NCBI RefSeq assembly: GCF_023517775.1
Contig: NZ_CP082904.1
Span: 620,001 to 684,000, forward strand
Direction: 5' to 3'
Length of the DNA stretch: 64,000 nucleotides
From: Mixta hanseatica
GTDB taxonomy: Bacteria > Pseudomonadota > Gammaproteobacteria > Enterobacterales > Enterobacteriaceae
The position numbers were made by a program, and so were the translations under genes. Below, in pieces: positions 17,446 through 26,315 of this stretch; the stretch's first letter is position 1, and every line of letters begins with the position of its first letter. Below the pieces are notes generated by a model. That model was given only the letters and a program-made list of their open reading frames with translations, searched no databases and was not told the origin of the DNA.

Positions 17446-18797
17446 TGAGTCAGGATCTTGATAGCTGGTTTAGCCAGCAGCAGCAGCGGCTGCGTCAGCC
17501 CAATGCGGTCAGCATATATGGTCGCATTACCGGCATCAGCGGCATTCTGCTGGAATGCAGCCTGCCGCGCGCGCGCATCGGCGATCTCTGCCGTATTGAG
17601 CGCGATGCGGAAGAGAGCGTAATGGCGGAAGTGGTGGGCTTTAACCCGCAGCATACGCTGCTGTCGGCGCTGGGCCCGCTGGACGGCATCGCCCAGGGCG
17701 CACGGGTAACGCCGCTCTATTTGCCGCACAGTATTTGCGTTTCCGATGCGCTGCTGGGCTGCGTGCTGGACGGCTTTGGCCGGCCGATAGACGGGCAGGG
17801 CGTTGGCGCGTTTGCGCTGCCGGGCGAAGCGGAACAGACCATTCCGGTGCTGGGCGACGCGCCGCCGCCCACCGCCCGCCCGCGCATCTCTGATCCCTTG
17901 CCGACCGGCGTGCGCGCTATCGACGGCATGCTGACCATCGGCGTCGGCCAGCGCGTGGGCGTGTTTGCCGGCGCGGGCTGCGGCAAAACCACGCTGCTGG
18001 CGGAGCTGGCGCGTAACGCCCCCTGCGATGCGATTGTTTTTGGGCTGATCGGCGAGCGTGGACGTGAGCTGCGAGAGTTCCTCGATCATGAGCTGGATGA
18101 GGAGTTGCGCAGCCGTACGGTGCTGATCTGCTCCACCTCAGATCGCAGCAGCATGGAGCGCGCCCGCGCTGCCTTTACCGCCACCGCCATTGCCGAAGCT
18201 TTTCGCGAGCAGGGTAAAAGCGTGCTGCTGATCCTCGATTCCCTGACCCGCTTTGCCCGCGCCCAGCGTGAAATCGGTCTGGCGCTGGGCGAGCCGCCGG
18301 GACGCGGCGGCCTGCCGCCGTCGGTCTATACCCTACTGCCAGGTCTGCTGGAGCGCGCCGGACAGACGGAGAAAGGGGCGATTACCGCGCTCTATTCGGT
18401 GCTGATAGAAGCTGACTCGATGAACGATCCGGTGGCCGACGAAGTGCGATCGCTGATCGACGGTCATATCGTGCTGTCGCGCCGCCTGGCGGAACGTGGC
18501 CATTATCCGGCGATCGATGTGCTGACCAGTCTCAGTCGCACCATGAGCAACGTGGTAACCCGCGAGCAGATGCGCGATGCGACGCAGCTGCGCCGCATGA
18601 TGGCGGCCTGGCAGCAGGTGGAAATGTTGATCCGCCTTGGGGAATACCAGCCCGGCCACGACGCGATGACCGATGCGGCGGTAGAAGCGCAGCCGGTGAT
18701 TAACGGCTATCTGCGTCAGGCCACGCGCGAGCCCAGCGGCTGGGAGACGACGCTGCACCATCTTTCAGAGGTAAGCCAACATGCGCCAGAGAATTAA
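17445..18797 (+). CDS. hrcN: HrcN, type III secretion ATPase (SctN)
   Basis: Hexameric ATPase at the cytoplasmic face of the injectisome; it detaches chaperones and unfolds substrates. A P-loop (GAGCGKTT, about residues 175-183) lies in the F1-beta-like core, with VFGLIGERGRELREF, the Walker B strand VLLILDSLTRFARAQ, and GLPPSVYTLLPGLLERAG, all family signatures. The start at 17445 overlaps the hrpQ stop as TAATG; an ATG 6 bases earlier is also possible. The length of 450 residues is normal. It overlaps hrpO by 17 bases. Confidence 0.96.
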   Translation: MSQDLDSWFSQQQQRLRQPNAVSIYGRITGISGILLECSLPRARIGDLCRIERDAEESVMAEVVGFNPQHTLLSALGPLDGIAQGARVTPLYLPHSICVSDALLGCVLDGFGRPIDGQGVGAFALPGEAEQTIPVLGDAPPPTARPRISDPLPTGVRAIDGMLTIGVGQRVGVFAGAGCGKTTLLAELARNAPCDAIVFGLIGERGRELREFLDHELDEELRSRTVLICSTSDRSSMERARAAFTATAIAEAFREQGKSVLLILDSLTRFARAQREIGLALGEPPGRGGLPPSVYTLLPGLLERAGQTEKGAITALYSVLIEADSMNDPVADEVRSLIDGHIVLSRRLAERGHYPAIDVLTSLSRTMSNVVTREQMRDATQLRRMMAAWQQVEMLIRLGEYQPGHDAMTDAAVEAQPVINGYLRQATREPSGWETTLHHLSEVSQHAPEN

Positions 18798-19242
18798 TCC
18801 CATTGAAGAACCGGCAACGGAAGATCCCGCCGCCGGCCTGCGCGACGCATTTGCTCTGCTGCTGCCGATTCGCCGTCAGCGCCTGCGCCGCAGCGAGCGC
18901 CAGCAGCGTCAGCATGAACAACAGCTGGAGCGTCTGCGGGCGGAGGAAAAGGCCGCCAGCCAGCAGCTGACGCAGCGGCAAAGCGATTATCAGACGCTGC
19001 GCGCCGGCTTCGACGCCGCTTATTTGGGACATCAGCCACTCTCGCAGCTGCAGCGCGGTCTGCAAAAAGAGGGTAAAGCCGCCGAGGCGGTGCAGCATCA
19101 ACGCCTGGCGGTGCGTGACAGCGCCGCGCAGTGCGCCATGCAAAGCGAGCAGCTGGCGGCGGCGCGTATGGAAACTCAGCAGCGTCAGCGGGAACTGGAA
19201 AAGCTGGAGATGCTGATGCAGGAAAATGAGGTGCCATCATGA
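18781..19242 (+). CDS. hrpO: HrpO, central stalk protein (SctO/YscO/FliJ-like)
   Basis: A 153-residue protein, nearly all coiled coil (heptad-rich with Arg, Gln and Glu), as expected for the SctO stalk that links the HrcN ATPase with the HrcV gate. No sequence motif beyond the coiled coil is visible; identity rests on position between hrcN and hrpP, on size and on composition. It overlaps hrcN at its start and hrpP at its end (ATGA). Confidence 0.85.
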   Translation: MRQRINPIEEPATEDPAAGLRDAFALLLPIRRQRLRRSERQQRQHEQQLERLRAEEKAASQQLTQRQSDYQTLRAGFDAAYLGHQPLSQLQRGLQKEGKAAEAVQHQRLAVRDSAAQCAMQSEQLAAARMETQQRQRELEKLEMLMQENEVPS

Positions 19243-19907
19243 ATCCTTTTGCCGATCGCGCCATGACCACCAGGCCGCGCCCTGAACCGAAGCCGCGCCC
19301 GGAGCCGCAACAGCGCGAGCCACGCCCGCAGGCGCGTGAAGCTGCGCGCAACGCGCCCGCCCGCCCGAAGCCGCAGCCGGAACAGACACCGCAGACGAAG
19401 CCGCTGTCGCGCGGCGCGGATAAATCTCGCAGCGAGCGCAGCCAGGGCCATACACAAAGCAGCGCGGCGAAACGCAGCGATGAGTCGCCATCCGCCAGCC
19501 CGGACAGCATGTTATTCAGCGCGCTGCTGGATAATGCTCCGACGACGCCTCTGTTTAGCAGCGGTGGCGTGGAGTTGCATACGCAGCCGCGTCATGCGCC
19601 GCCGCCTACGCACAGCGCGCCGGTCGCTACGCCGATGGCGCTCTGGCAGCCGCTGGAGGCAGAACTGGGACGCATAACCGATCGTCAGCCGGATGGGCCG
19701 GTGGCGATGACGCTACTGCTGCCGCGTCTTGGCGAAGTGGATGCGCGCTTGCAGCACCTGCCCGCAGGCGGTTGGGATATTGCGCTGCGCTTTTCCCCGG
19801 CGGCGCTGAACACGCTGGAAGCGCATCAGGAACGCTGTCGCCAGGCGCTGCGCCGTCGGCTGGCTAGCCGGGTGCGTCTGCGCTTTGAGCAGCGGGGGGC
19901 GGCATGA
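19239..19907 (+). CDS. hrpP: HrpP, needle/pilus length and substrate-switch protein (SctP)
   Basis: A 222-residue protein with a long N-terminal half rich in Pro, Arg, Gln and Ala (residues 1-100), typical of molecular-ruler/switch proteins, and a compact C-terminal domain (WQPLEAELGRITD, VAMTLLLPRLGEVD, WDIALRFSP), the probable T3S4 switch domain. Assigned by position between hrpO and hrcQ and by this layout. It overlaps both neighbours by 4 bases. Confidence 0.82.
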   Translation: MNPFADRAMTTRPRPEPKPRPEPQQREPRPQAREAARNAPARPKPQPEQTPQTKPLSRGADKSRSERSQGHTQSSAAKRSDESPSASPDSMLFSALLDNAPTTPLFSSGGVELHTQPRHAPPPTHSAPVATPMALWQPLEAELGRITDRQPDGPVAMTLLLPRLGEVDARLQHLPAGGWDIALRFSPAALNTLEAHQERCRQALRRRLASRVRLRFEQRGAA

Positions 19908-20932
19908 AACTCTCTCTGCCGCGTCGGGAAATGGATGAGGCGCAGCTGCGTCGGCGTATCGGGAGCGGGCTGCGCTTTCACTATCGTGTAGCGGGCGAGG
20001 CGGGCCAGCTGGCGCTTTTTCTCACGGCCGATCCGCAGCCGCAGGGAGAATGGCTGGCGCTGCGCTGTAGCAGCGGGATTTTGCAGTTAAGCGATGCGGA
20101 GGCGGCGCTGGCGCTGATCGCTGATTGCCCGGCGTTACCGCACGCCGAGGTGGCCGTCACGCCCTGGTACTGGCCGCTATTTAATCAGGGGCTGAGCGCG
20201 GAATTGCAGGCGCTATTGGGCGATCTGGCGCCGGCCGGTGAGGAAAACGATGCACCATTTACGCTGCGCCTGGAACTCAGGCTTGGCGAATTCCACTCAG
20301 AAAGCATGTTGATGGCATCGATTGCCACGCTGAACCGCCTGCTGGATAAGGTGGGCTGGCTGCCGCAGGCGGCGGCGCTGCCGCCTCAGCTGCCGCTGAG
20401 CTTTCCGCTGACCCTTGGCGCGCTGACGTTGAGCGCTGCGCAGCTGCGTCAGCTACAGCCGGAAGATGTGCTGCTGCCGACGCGCGCCGCATTTTCTCCG
20501 TATGGAGAAGGGGCGCTGCAACTGGCTGGCGTACGCCTGACCGGCGCGCTGAACGGCGAGGCGGATCGTGCCTTTTTTACTCTTTCTGATTTGGAGATCG
20601 CGCCTGTGACTTTTCCCTACGATAACGATGATATGGCCCCGGCTACGCCGCCCGACGAGGCGTGGCAGAGCGAGCCTGCGCCCGCGCTGGATGGATTGTC
20701 GCTGGCGTTAACGGTGCGCTGCGGCCAGCTGCGTTTGACGCTGGGAGAGCTACAGCACCTGAGCGCCGGCAGCACGGTGATGGTGGATAACGTGCAGCCG
20801 GGCGAAGCGCTGCTGTGTCACGGCGATTTTCCGCTGGCGAAGGGCGAGCTGGTGGATGTGGAGGGGCGGCTGGGCTTGCAGATCACCCATATGCTACCAG
20901 GCAGTATTAATCCCCTCGGTCACGGCGGATAA
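19904..20932 (+). CDS. hrcQ: HrcQ, cytoplasmic sorting-platform protein (SctQ)
   Basis: C-ring/sorting-platform protein. It is a single 342-residue frame, unlike the split hrcQA/hrcQB of Pseudomonas syringae. The C-terminal SPOA (surface presentation of antigens) domain is clear: [20 protein letters not shown], then [16 protein letters not shown] and [13 protein letters not shown]. An internal start producing the C-terminal fragment, as in other SctQ genes, cannot be confirmed here. Overlaps hrpP by 4 bases. Confidence 0.93.
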   Translation: MKLSLPRREMDEAQLRRRIGSGLRFHYRVAGEAGQLALFLTADPQPQGEWLALRCSSGILQLSDAEAALALIADCPALPHAEVAVTPWYWPLFNQGLSAELQALLGDLAPAGEENDAPFTLRLELRLGEFHSESMLMASIATLNRLLDKVGWLPQAAALPPQLPLSFPLTLGALTLSAAQLRQLQPEDVLLPTRAAFSPYGEGALQLAGVRLTGALNGEADRAFFTLSDLEIAPVTFPYDNDDMAPATPPDEAWQSEPAPALDGLSLALTVRCGQLRLTLGELQHLSAGSTVMVDNVQPGEALLCHGDFPLAKGELVDVEGRLGLQITHMLPGSINPLGHGG

Positions 20933-20939
20933 CGCCGTG

Positions 20940-21593
20940 ATGGAGATGCAGTCGCTTAACCCGATGATGCTGGCGCTGTTCCTTGGCGTGCTGTCGCTGG
21001 TGCCGATGTTGATGATCATCTGTACCTGTTTCCTGAAGATTTCCATGGTGCTGATGCTGACGCGTAACGCCATGGGCGTGCAGCAGGTGCCGCCCAATAT
21101 GGCGCTGTACGGTATCGCGCTGGCCGCCACGCTGTTTGTTATGGCCCCGGTATTTAATGATTCCAGTCAGCGTATCAAGGCGATGCCGCTCGACTTCAGC
21201 AGTATGGAGCGGCTGGAGTATACCTTCGGCAACGGCGCCGAGCCGCTAAGAACCTTTATGTCACGCAATACCGATCCGGACATTTTGGTGCATCTGCAGG
21301 AGAACGGCGCGCGCATGTGGCCGAAAGAGATGGCGCAGAGCATTACGCCGCAAAGTCCGCTGCTGATTATCCCCGCCTTTGTGCTGTCAGAGCTGCAAAA
21401 CGGCTTCAAAATCGGCTTTTTGATATTTATCCCTTTTCTGGTAGTGGACCTGATCGTCTCGAACGTATTGCTGGCGTTAGGAATGCAGATGGTATCGCCG
21501 ATGACGGTCTCGCTGCCGCTAAAAATCCTGTTGTTTGTGCTGGTCAGCGGCTGGACGCGGCTGCTGGACGGCCTGTTCTACAGCTATCTGTGA
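20940..21593 (+). CDS. hrcR: HrcR, export apparatus protein (SctR/FliP family)
   Basis: Core export-channel membrane protein, 217 residues from ATG 20940 ([10 protein letters not shown]), which is the family length; a longer frame would run into hrcQ. Family signatures are present: [35 protein letters not shown] and [15 protein letters not shown], then [19 protein letters not shown]. Several transmembrane segments. It lies 7 bases after hrcQ and 7 before hrcS. Confidence 0.96.
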   Translation: MEMQSLNPMMLALFLGVLSLVPMLMIICTCFLKISMVLMLTRNAMGVQQVPPNMALYGIALAATLFVMAPVFNDSSQRIKAMPLDFSSMERLEYTFGNGAEPLRTFMSRNTDPDILVHLQENGARMWPKEMAQSITPQSPLLIIPAFVLSELQNGFKIGFLIFIPFLVVDLIVSNVLLALGMQMVSPMTVSLPLKILLFVLVSGWTRLLDGLFYSYL

Positions 21594-21600
21594 GGCGGCG

Positions 21601-21861
21601 ATGGAGATACTGACTTTTTTCCGCCAGGCGATGCTGTTGGTGGTCCTGCTTTCCGCGCCGCCGCTGATTGTGGCGGTACTGGTGGGCATGGTGATTTCGC
21701 TAGTGCAGGCGGCGATGCAACTGCAGGACCAGACGCTGCCGTTTTGCCTGAAGCTGGTGGCGGTGGGCATTACGCTGGCGATGACCGGGCGCTGGGTGGG
21801 CGTTGAGCTGATCCAGCTAACGCAGAATGCCTTCGCCATGATGTCACGGGTGGGCAGCTGA
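21601..21861 (+). CDS. hrcS: HrcS, export apparatus protein (SctS/FliQ family)
   Basis: An 86-residue protein with two membrane hairpin helices (AMLLVVLLSAPPLIVAVLVG and a second after DQTLPFC), forming part of the helical export channel with HrcR and HrcT. The ATG at 21601 gives the usual family length; an upstream in-frame ATG lies inside hrcR and is unlikely. The stop overlaps the hrcT start by one base. Confidence 0.95.
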   Translation: MEILTFFRQAMLLVVLLSAPPLIVAVLVGMVISLVQAAMQLQDQTLPFCLKLVAVGITLAMTGRWVGVELIQLTQNAFAMMSRVGS

Positions 21862-22676
21862 TGCTGTGGAGCGATGCGCTGGATCAGCTGTTTAACGCGC
21901 TGCTGGCGCTGTTGCTGGGCATGACGCGCATTTTTCCCTGTCTGTTGCTGACGCCGATTTTCTCTTTTTCCGTGATTAAAGGCACGCTGCGTACCGCCAT
22001 TGTGGTGGCGCTGGCGCTGTTTATCGCGCCGGTGCTGTACCAGGATATGCTCAGCGCCTCCCTGTCGCTGCCGGCTCTGGCGGCCATCGCCATCAAAGAA
22101 CTGATCCTCGGCACGCTGATTGGCCTGATTCTGGGGCTGCCGTTCTGGATGTATGAATCGGTCGGCGCGCTGTTCGATAACCAGCGCGGCGCGCTGATGG
22201 GCGGACAGATCAACCCGCAGCTGGGGCCGGATGCCACGCCGTTAGGCTATCTGATGAAGCAGACCATTATTTTGCTGCTGATGGTCGGGCCAGGGCTGGG
22301 CGCGATTACGCAGCTGCTGTGGGACAGTTACCGCATCTGGCCGCCGCTGACGTGGCTGCCGCCGCTAAGCGCGCAGGGCTGGGAAGTCTGGCTGGGCCTG
22401 TTAAAAGAGACCTTTGTCACGATGGTACTGTATGCCGGGCCGCTGGTGGGACTGTTGCTGTTGCTGGATTTCGCGGTGGGCATTATCAGTATTTACAGCC
22501 CGCAGATTCAGGCCACGGTGCTGGCGATCCCGCTGAAATGTTTGCTGGGGCTGCTGTTTTTTGTTTTATACCTGCCGCTGCTTAATCATCTGGCCGGCGA
22601 GCGCCTGTTTGAGCTGCGCGATCTGAGCGCGGTTTTCCCCCATCTGTTTGCTGCTAAGGGAGCGGGGCATGAGTGA
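21861..22676 (+). CDS. hrcT: HrcT, export apparatus protein (SctT/FliR family)
   Basis: A 271-residue membrane protein of the export channel. Family features: ALLLGMTRIFPCLLLTPIFSF near the N-terminus, IAIKELILGTLIGLILGLPFW and ESVGALFDNQRGALMGG in the middle, then several more spans. It overlaps hrcS by one base and hrcU by 8 bases. Confidence 0.95.
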   Translation: MLWSDALDQLFNALLALLLGMTRIFPCLLLTPIFSFSVIKGTLRTAIVVALALFIAPVLYQDMLSASLSLPALAAIAIKELILGTLIGLILGLPFWMYESVGALFDNQRGALMGGQINPQLGPDATPLGYLMKQTIILLLMVGPGLGAITQLLWDSYRIWPPLTWLPPLSAQGWEVWLGLLKETFVTMVLYAGPLVGLLLLLDFAVGIISIYSPQIQATVLAIPLKCLLGLLFFVLYLPLLNHLAGERLFELRDLSAVFPHLFAAKGAGHE

Positions 22677-23754
22677 AAAAACCGAAGATGCTACCCCGCA
22701 AAAACTTCAGGAGTCGCGCAAGAAAGGGCAGGTTAGCCAGAGCCAGGATATTCCCAAATTGCTGATTTCGATTGGTATCCTCGAGGCGATTTTCGCGCTG
22801 GTGGAGAGCGGCATGCAGCGGATGGAGGCGATGATTATGCTGCCGCTGACGCGTATCGGCCAGCCCTTTGGTCATGCGATGGAAGAAGTGGTAACTGACT
22901 CGCTGCTGGTGCTGCTGCTGTTTTCCGCCATTATCGGCGCGATTGCGATCGTGCTGCGTATCGTGGGCGGCTGGCTACAGTTCGGCCCGCTGTTTGCCGT
23001 TGAGGCGATGATGCCCAAGCTGGACAGCCTTAACCCGGTTAATCACTTCAAAAATATGTTTTCTGCGCGTCAGTTTACTCAGCTACTGACCAGCATTATC
23101 AAAGCGGGCGTTATCGGCGTAGTGCTGTGGCTGGCGCTGGAACCGGAAATCGGCAATCTGGCGCGGCTGGCGCAGACCGATCTCAACACCTTCTGGCACG
23201 GCGTGCTAATGCTATTTATCAAGGCGGCGCGCCAGGTACTGTTGGTCCTGCTGGCGCTGAGCGCGCTGGACTTTGGCCTGCAGAAGTATTTTTACCTGAA
23301 GCAGCAGCGCATGAGCCATGAAGATATCCGCAACGAATTTAAGCAGAGCGAAGGCGATCCGCATATGAAAGGGCATCGCCGCCAGGTGGCGCATGAGATC
23401 CTGAACGAAGAACCGAAAGCGCCGCGTCAGATAGCGGTGGAAGAGGCGGACGTGCTGTTGGTTAACCCGACCCACTTCGCCGTAGGGCTTTACTATCGAC
23501 CCGGTGAAACCCCGCTGCCGCGCCTGCTGTTTAAGGCCAGCGATGACGATGCCCACCATTTAATCGAGCAGGCGCAGCGCGCGAAAATTCCGGTGATCCG
23601 TTACATCTGGCTGGCGCGCACGCTTTATCGCACCACGGCGGAAGGCGAATGGATCCCACGCGAAACTTTAAAAGCGGTCGCGCAGGTTTATCGTCTGCTG
23701 CGCGAGCTGGAGGATCATTATCTGGATGAAGTGATTGAACTAGAAGAAGAGTAA
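22669..23754 (+). CDS. hrcU: HrcU, autoproteolytic export switch protein (SctU/FlhB family)
   Basis: Last gene of the hrpJ operon. It starts at ATG 22669 (MSEKTEDATPQKLQESRKKGQV, the family N-terminus). Four transmembrane segments are followed by a cytoplasmic domain with the conserved autocleavage motif NPTH (LLVNPTHFAVGLYY), which switches substrate specificity when cleaved. The length is 361 residues, as usual. It ends 166 bases before the duplicated unit. Confidence 0.96.
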   Translation: MSEKTEDATPQKLQESRKKGQVSQSQDIPKLLISIGILEAIFALVESGMQRMEAMIMLPLTRIGQPFGHAMEEVVTDSLLVLLLFSAIIGAIAIVLRIVGGWLQFGPLFAVEAMMPKLDSLNPVNHFKNMFSARQFTQLLTSIIKAGVIGVVLWLALEPEIGNLARLAQTDLNTFWHGVLMLFIKAARQVLLVLLALSALDFGLQKYFYLKQQRMSHEDIRNEFKQSEGDPHMKGHRRQVAHEILNEEPKAPRQIAVEEADVLLVNPTHFAVGLYYRPGETPLPRLLFKASDDDAHHLIEQAQRAKIPVIRYIWLARTLYRTTAEGEWIPRETLKAVAQVYRLLRELEDHYLDEVIELEEE

Positions 23755-23920
23755 CGGCTTACTTTTTGTCACTATTATGAAATAACCAGAAATATCCAAA
23801 ATCCCTTGGGTTGCACCTGTAGATTATCCTGATGTTAAAAACAGGCTCGAAATTTCCCGCCAGAAACTCCGCCGAAGAGCGCAAAGGCCAAGAGCGCTAA
23901 TCCACGATCAATTGGTATTG
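23755..23920. other. Spacer downstream of hrcU
   Basis: A non-coding stretch between the hrcU stop and the left end of the duplicated unit. No clear hairpin or reading frame is visible; the hairpin that opens the repeat unit may terminate the hrcU transcript. Confidence 0.5.
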
Positions 23921-23928
23921 GTTACGTC

Positions 23929-23954
23929 GCCTCAGGGACAGGATGCTCTGAGGC
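23929..23954 (+). terminator. Hairpin at left end of repeat copy 1
   Basis: GCCTCAG (23929-23935) pairs with CTGAGGC (23948-23954). It lies downstream of hrcU and upstream of the putative promoter, so it could end the hrpJ-hrcU transcript. No strong T-run. An identical hairpin opens copy 2 (25309-25334). Confidence 0.4.
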
Positions 23955-24005
23955 ACGGCCTGGCGAAATAGATAGAGCATAATTTAAATAATTCTATTTC
24001 TGTGT

Positions 24006-24035
24006 TTGACAGTTATTTAAATAGACAGCTATTAA
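24006..24035 (+). promoter_or_regulatory. Putative sigma70 promoter, repeat copy 1
   Basis: TTGACA (24006-24011), 18 bases, TATTAA (24030-24035) in a very AT-rich tract. The same element is found 1380 bases downstream in copy 2. No hrp box is seen here. Confidence 0.45.
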
Positions 24036-24214
24036 TCTTATTTTTTACTTTATTGTGTAATAAATAAAGCTTATTCGTAATCTTTCAACTCATCTCTATT
24101 TGTTGATGAAATTTAATCCATGTCAAAATAAGGCTAATTTCTGTCGAAGAATTGCACTCCTTACTTTTTTTTGCAATGCCGCCCTGCTAGCGTAGATGCG
24201 TCATGGAGGGAAAA

Positions 24215-24551
24215 CAGCGCGGAAGATCTGGTTTCCGACCTGTTGGGGTTTTATCGCGTCGTCAGGCCGATGAACTATTTTCCCTGGCTACAGCTGGTGA
24301 GCAAACAGGAAGCGCTAAGGCGTTGGGATCATTATGGGCCGGGCGGACAGTATAAAAACAAACTGTTTAAGCCGCTGCTGTTTCCTGACCCGGCAAAAAA
24401 TCCGCATGCAATGCCGGTTTATGGGGCGCTGCCTAAGTTTATGATGGAAATAGAACCTTTTTCCGATTTTCACAATGGTATTGTGAAAGTTATTACGAAT
24501 AACGGTGCGCATGCTAACATTATTATTAAACAAAGCCCTGAATTTGAATAA
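24215..24551 (+). pseudogene. Truncated first gene of the duplicated unit (copy 1)
   Basis: Only the last 112 codons of the 235-residue gene at 25608 remain. The 5' part is deleted: the leader is joined directly to the codons for AEDLVSDLLGFYRVV. The original start is gone, and the ATG now next to the ribosome site (GGAGG region near 24204) is in another frame. By chance the leader keeps an open frame from 24171, but that ATG has no good ribosome site. The retained part differs from copy 2 by a single residue (Gly for Val in GPVGQYK). Confidence 0.85.
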
Positions 24552-25084
24552 TGGATAATAAACTTAAAAATATCGGGTGTGTGGTGGGGTTGCTGCTGCT
24601 TTTATTACCGGGTTTGTTCTGTTTTATAACAATAAAACTCATGGCGCTCGAAACCTGCTACACAGAAAATGAATGGTTTAAGTATCAATTTCTGACGCCC
24701 GATGAACTTAAGCAGGCACCAAGAGTCACTAACGATTATAGAATTACAATTACTGCGCGGGATGGCAGTGCGGCAAGGGTAGAAACGATTGAGTTTTATG
24801 GCTCGCAGGATACGCAAATGCTGGAGCGCTATCTTGTTTCTCTTGGCTACTATCCAGCAAGGGATCATTTCTCCAGGAAAACCTGGTACTCCCCGGATAA
24901 TGAGCGTTCCGCACGGGTTATCGCCAGAGAAGATAATAGTGTAATCCTGATGATATTTGATGAGGGTGCGCCTTTATTTGTCCGGGAAGAGCGGGAAAAA
25001 GCGCTGGGACAGTCGGTGGAGCAACGTCAAAAGGAGAAAAGCAGCCCGGTGGGACCAGAACCGGGCAGCGTAAGACATAGGTGA
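24551..25084 (+). CDS. Membrane-anchored protein of unknown function, copy 1
   Basis: A 177-residue protein with one N-terminal membrane anchor (residues about 8-30, VVGLLLLLLPGLFCFITIK) and an exposed domain, most likely periplasmic. It is intact. Compared with copy 2 at 26315 the first 19 residues and the last 98 are nearly identical, but residues about 20-78 differ heavily (bases about 24611-24786). I do not recognise the family. Its start overlaps the stop of the truncated gene upstream, so its translation may now suffer from loss of coupling. Confidence 0.7.
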   Translation: MDNKLKNIGCVVGLLLLLLPGLFCFITIKLMALETCYTENEWFKYQFLTPDELKQAPRVTNDYRITITARDGSAARVETIEFYGSQDTQMLERYLVSLGYYPARDHFSRKTWYSPDNERSARVIAREDNSVILMIFDEGAPLFVREEREKALGQSVEQRQKEKSSPVGPEPGSVRHR

Positions 25085-25299
25085 GGCTGGCTTCTGGTAT
25101 CGTACTTAAACTTCCGCCGTTTCGGCCAGTCGTGCCAGCAGCGAACGCCACAGCGCGGGATCGTCGCTCATTTCTGCGGTGGCATAATCTGGCAGTGCAG
25201 CAGCAGATTTTCGCCCGGCGGCGATTCAAGGGTGACCAGCTCCTGCTGTTGCGCATCAAGCAAGACATACACGCCGTTATCCAGCGTCAGTTCACTATT
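25085..25299 (-). pseudogene. dspF remnant left by the duplication
   Basis: Matches the inside and 3' end of the intact dspF (26870-27295). It lacks about the first 16 codons, has lost exactly 180 bases between two copies of GCCAGCAG (one copy remains at 25134-25141), and has lost one C in a CC pair near 25183, which shifts the frame. It marks the right end of repeat copy 1 and shows that the original unit lay directly beside dspF. Confidence 0.9.
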
Positions 25300-25385
25300 C
25301 GTTACGGCGCCTCAGGGACAGGATGCTCTGAGGCACGGCCTGGCGAAATAGATAGAGCATAATTTAAATAATTCTATTTCTGTGT

Positions 25386-25415
25386 TTGACAGTTATTTAA
25401 ATAGACAGCTATTAA
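25386..25415 (+). promoter_or_regulatory. Putative sigma70 promoter, repeat copy 2
   Basis: TTGACA (25386-25391), 18 bases, TATTAA (25410-25415), about 190 bases before the ATG at 25608. It suggests that the unit is expressed independently of HrpL, although it sits inside the hrp cluster. Confidence 0.45.
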
Positions 25416-25607
25416 TCTTATTTTTTACTTTATTGTGTAATAAATAAAGCTTATTCGTAATCTTTCAATTCCTCTCTATTTGTTGATGAAATTTAATCCA
25501 TGTCAAAATAATGCTAATTTCTGTCGGAGAATTGCACTCCTCACTTTTTTTTGCAATGCCGCCCTGCTAGCGTAGACGCGTCTTTATTATTTTCATGGAG
25601 GAAAAAT

Positions 25608-26315
25608 ATGAGCGATCGCTGGAGTATTCTTGATGGGAAAGAGGCTTTCTATTCCGACAGAGGGCTGGTTTACTCAGAAGTCTTGGGCTGGATAGATCTG
25701 GGGCATGCACAGGGAACAGATATTAAAAATCTACTTAATAATATGCATAAAGGGGAATGTAGTTCAAAAGGAAATTATACGCTAACCTACGCTCAAAGTA
25801 TGTATTTAGATAGCCAAAAACGCCTTGGCGCAGGGATGCATGTCCGCTGGCAGATAAAAAGAGGCAGAACCCTGGAGCAGCAGCATAGTATTGCTCTGGC
25901 AATGATAATGACAACCGCCGTTAAGTTTGAGGATATGCAAGCTTCACCGCCGTTTGGCTGGTTTATCGACAGCGGCTTCAGCGCGGAAGATCTGGTTTCC
26001 GACCTGTTGGGGTTTTATCGCGTCGTCAGGCCGATGAACTATTTTCCCTGGCTACAGCTGGTGAGCAAACAGGAAGCGCTAAGGCGTTGGGATCATTATG
26101 GGCCGGTCGGACAGTATAAAAACAAACTGTTTAAGCCGCTGCTGTTTCCTGACCCGGCAAAAAATCCGCATGCAATGCCGGTTTATGGGGCGCTGCCTAA
26201 GTTTATGATGGAAATAGAACCTTTTTCCGATTTTCACAATGGTATTGTGAAAGTTATTACGAATAACGGTGCGCATGCTAACATTATTATTAAACAAAGC
26301 CCTGAATTTGAATAA
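25608..26315 (+). CDS. Unknown protein, first gene of the duplicated unit (intact copy)
   Basis: A 235-residue soluble protein started at ATG 25608, preceded by GGAGGAAAAAT; a longer frame from 25551 has no ribosome site. Key blocks are RGLVYSEVLGWIDLGHAQG (residues about 21-39) and SGFSAEDLVSDLLGFYRVV (about 122-140). From memory this pair of blocks resembles the DUF4056 pattern (an IDxxH block, then an SPEDLYSNLLG-like block), but this is unverified. No signal peptide or membrane segment. It overlaps the next gene by one base, so the two form a unit. AT content is higher than in hrp genes, suggesting acquisition. Confidence 0.65.
   Translation: MSDRWSILDGKEAFYSDRGLVYSEVLGWIDLGHAQGTDIKNLLNNMHKGECSSKGNYTLTYAQSMYLDSQKRLGAGMHVRWQIKRGRTLEQQHSIALAMIMTTAVKFEDMQASPPFGWFIDSGFSAEDLVSDLLGFYRVVRPMNYFPWLQLVSKQEALRRWDHYGPVGQYKNKLFKPLLFPDPAKNPHAMPVYGALPKFMMEIEPFSDFHNGIVKVITNNGAHANIIIKQSPEFE

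Larger units (their letters stand above)
23921..25300. repeat. Copy 1 of a tandemly duplicated unit (decayed)
   Basis: Bases 23921-24200 match 25301-25580 at an offset of 1380. From 24215 to about 25140 they match 25979-26904 at an offset of 1764, so copy 1 has a net 384-base deletion in its first gene. The rest of copy 1 (to about 25299) matches the inside of dspF. Each copy begins with the hairpin GCCTCAG...CTGAGGC. Two hrp-cluster genes therefore flank a direct duplication that includes part of dspF. Confidence 0.93.

Noticed and set aside
18794..19510. Minus-strand 238-codon frame in the hrpO-hrpP region
   Set aside because: Ala/Arg/Cys-rich shadow of hrpO and hrpP, which form a coupled series with four-base overlaps.
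24171..24551. Frame of 126 codons beginning in the leader of repeat copy 1
   Set aside because: Treated as a truncated pseudogene: its start codon lies in what is untranslated leader in copy 2, with no ribosome site.
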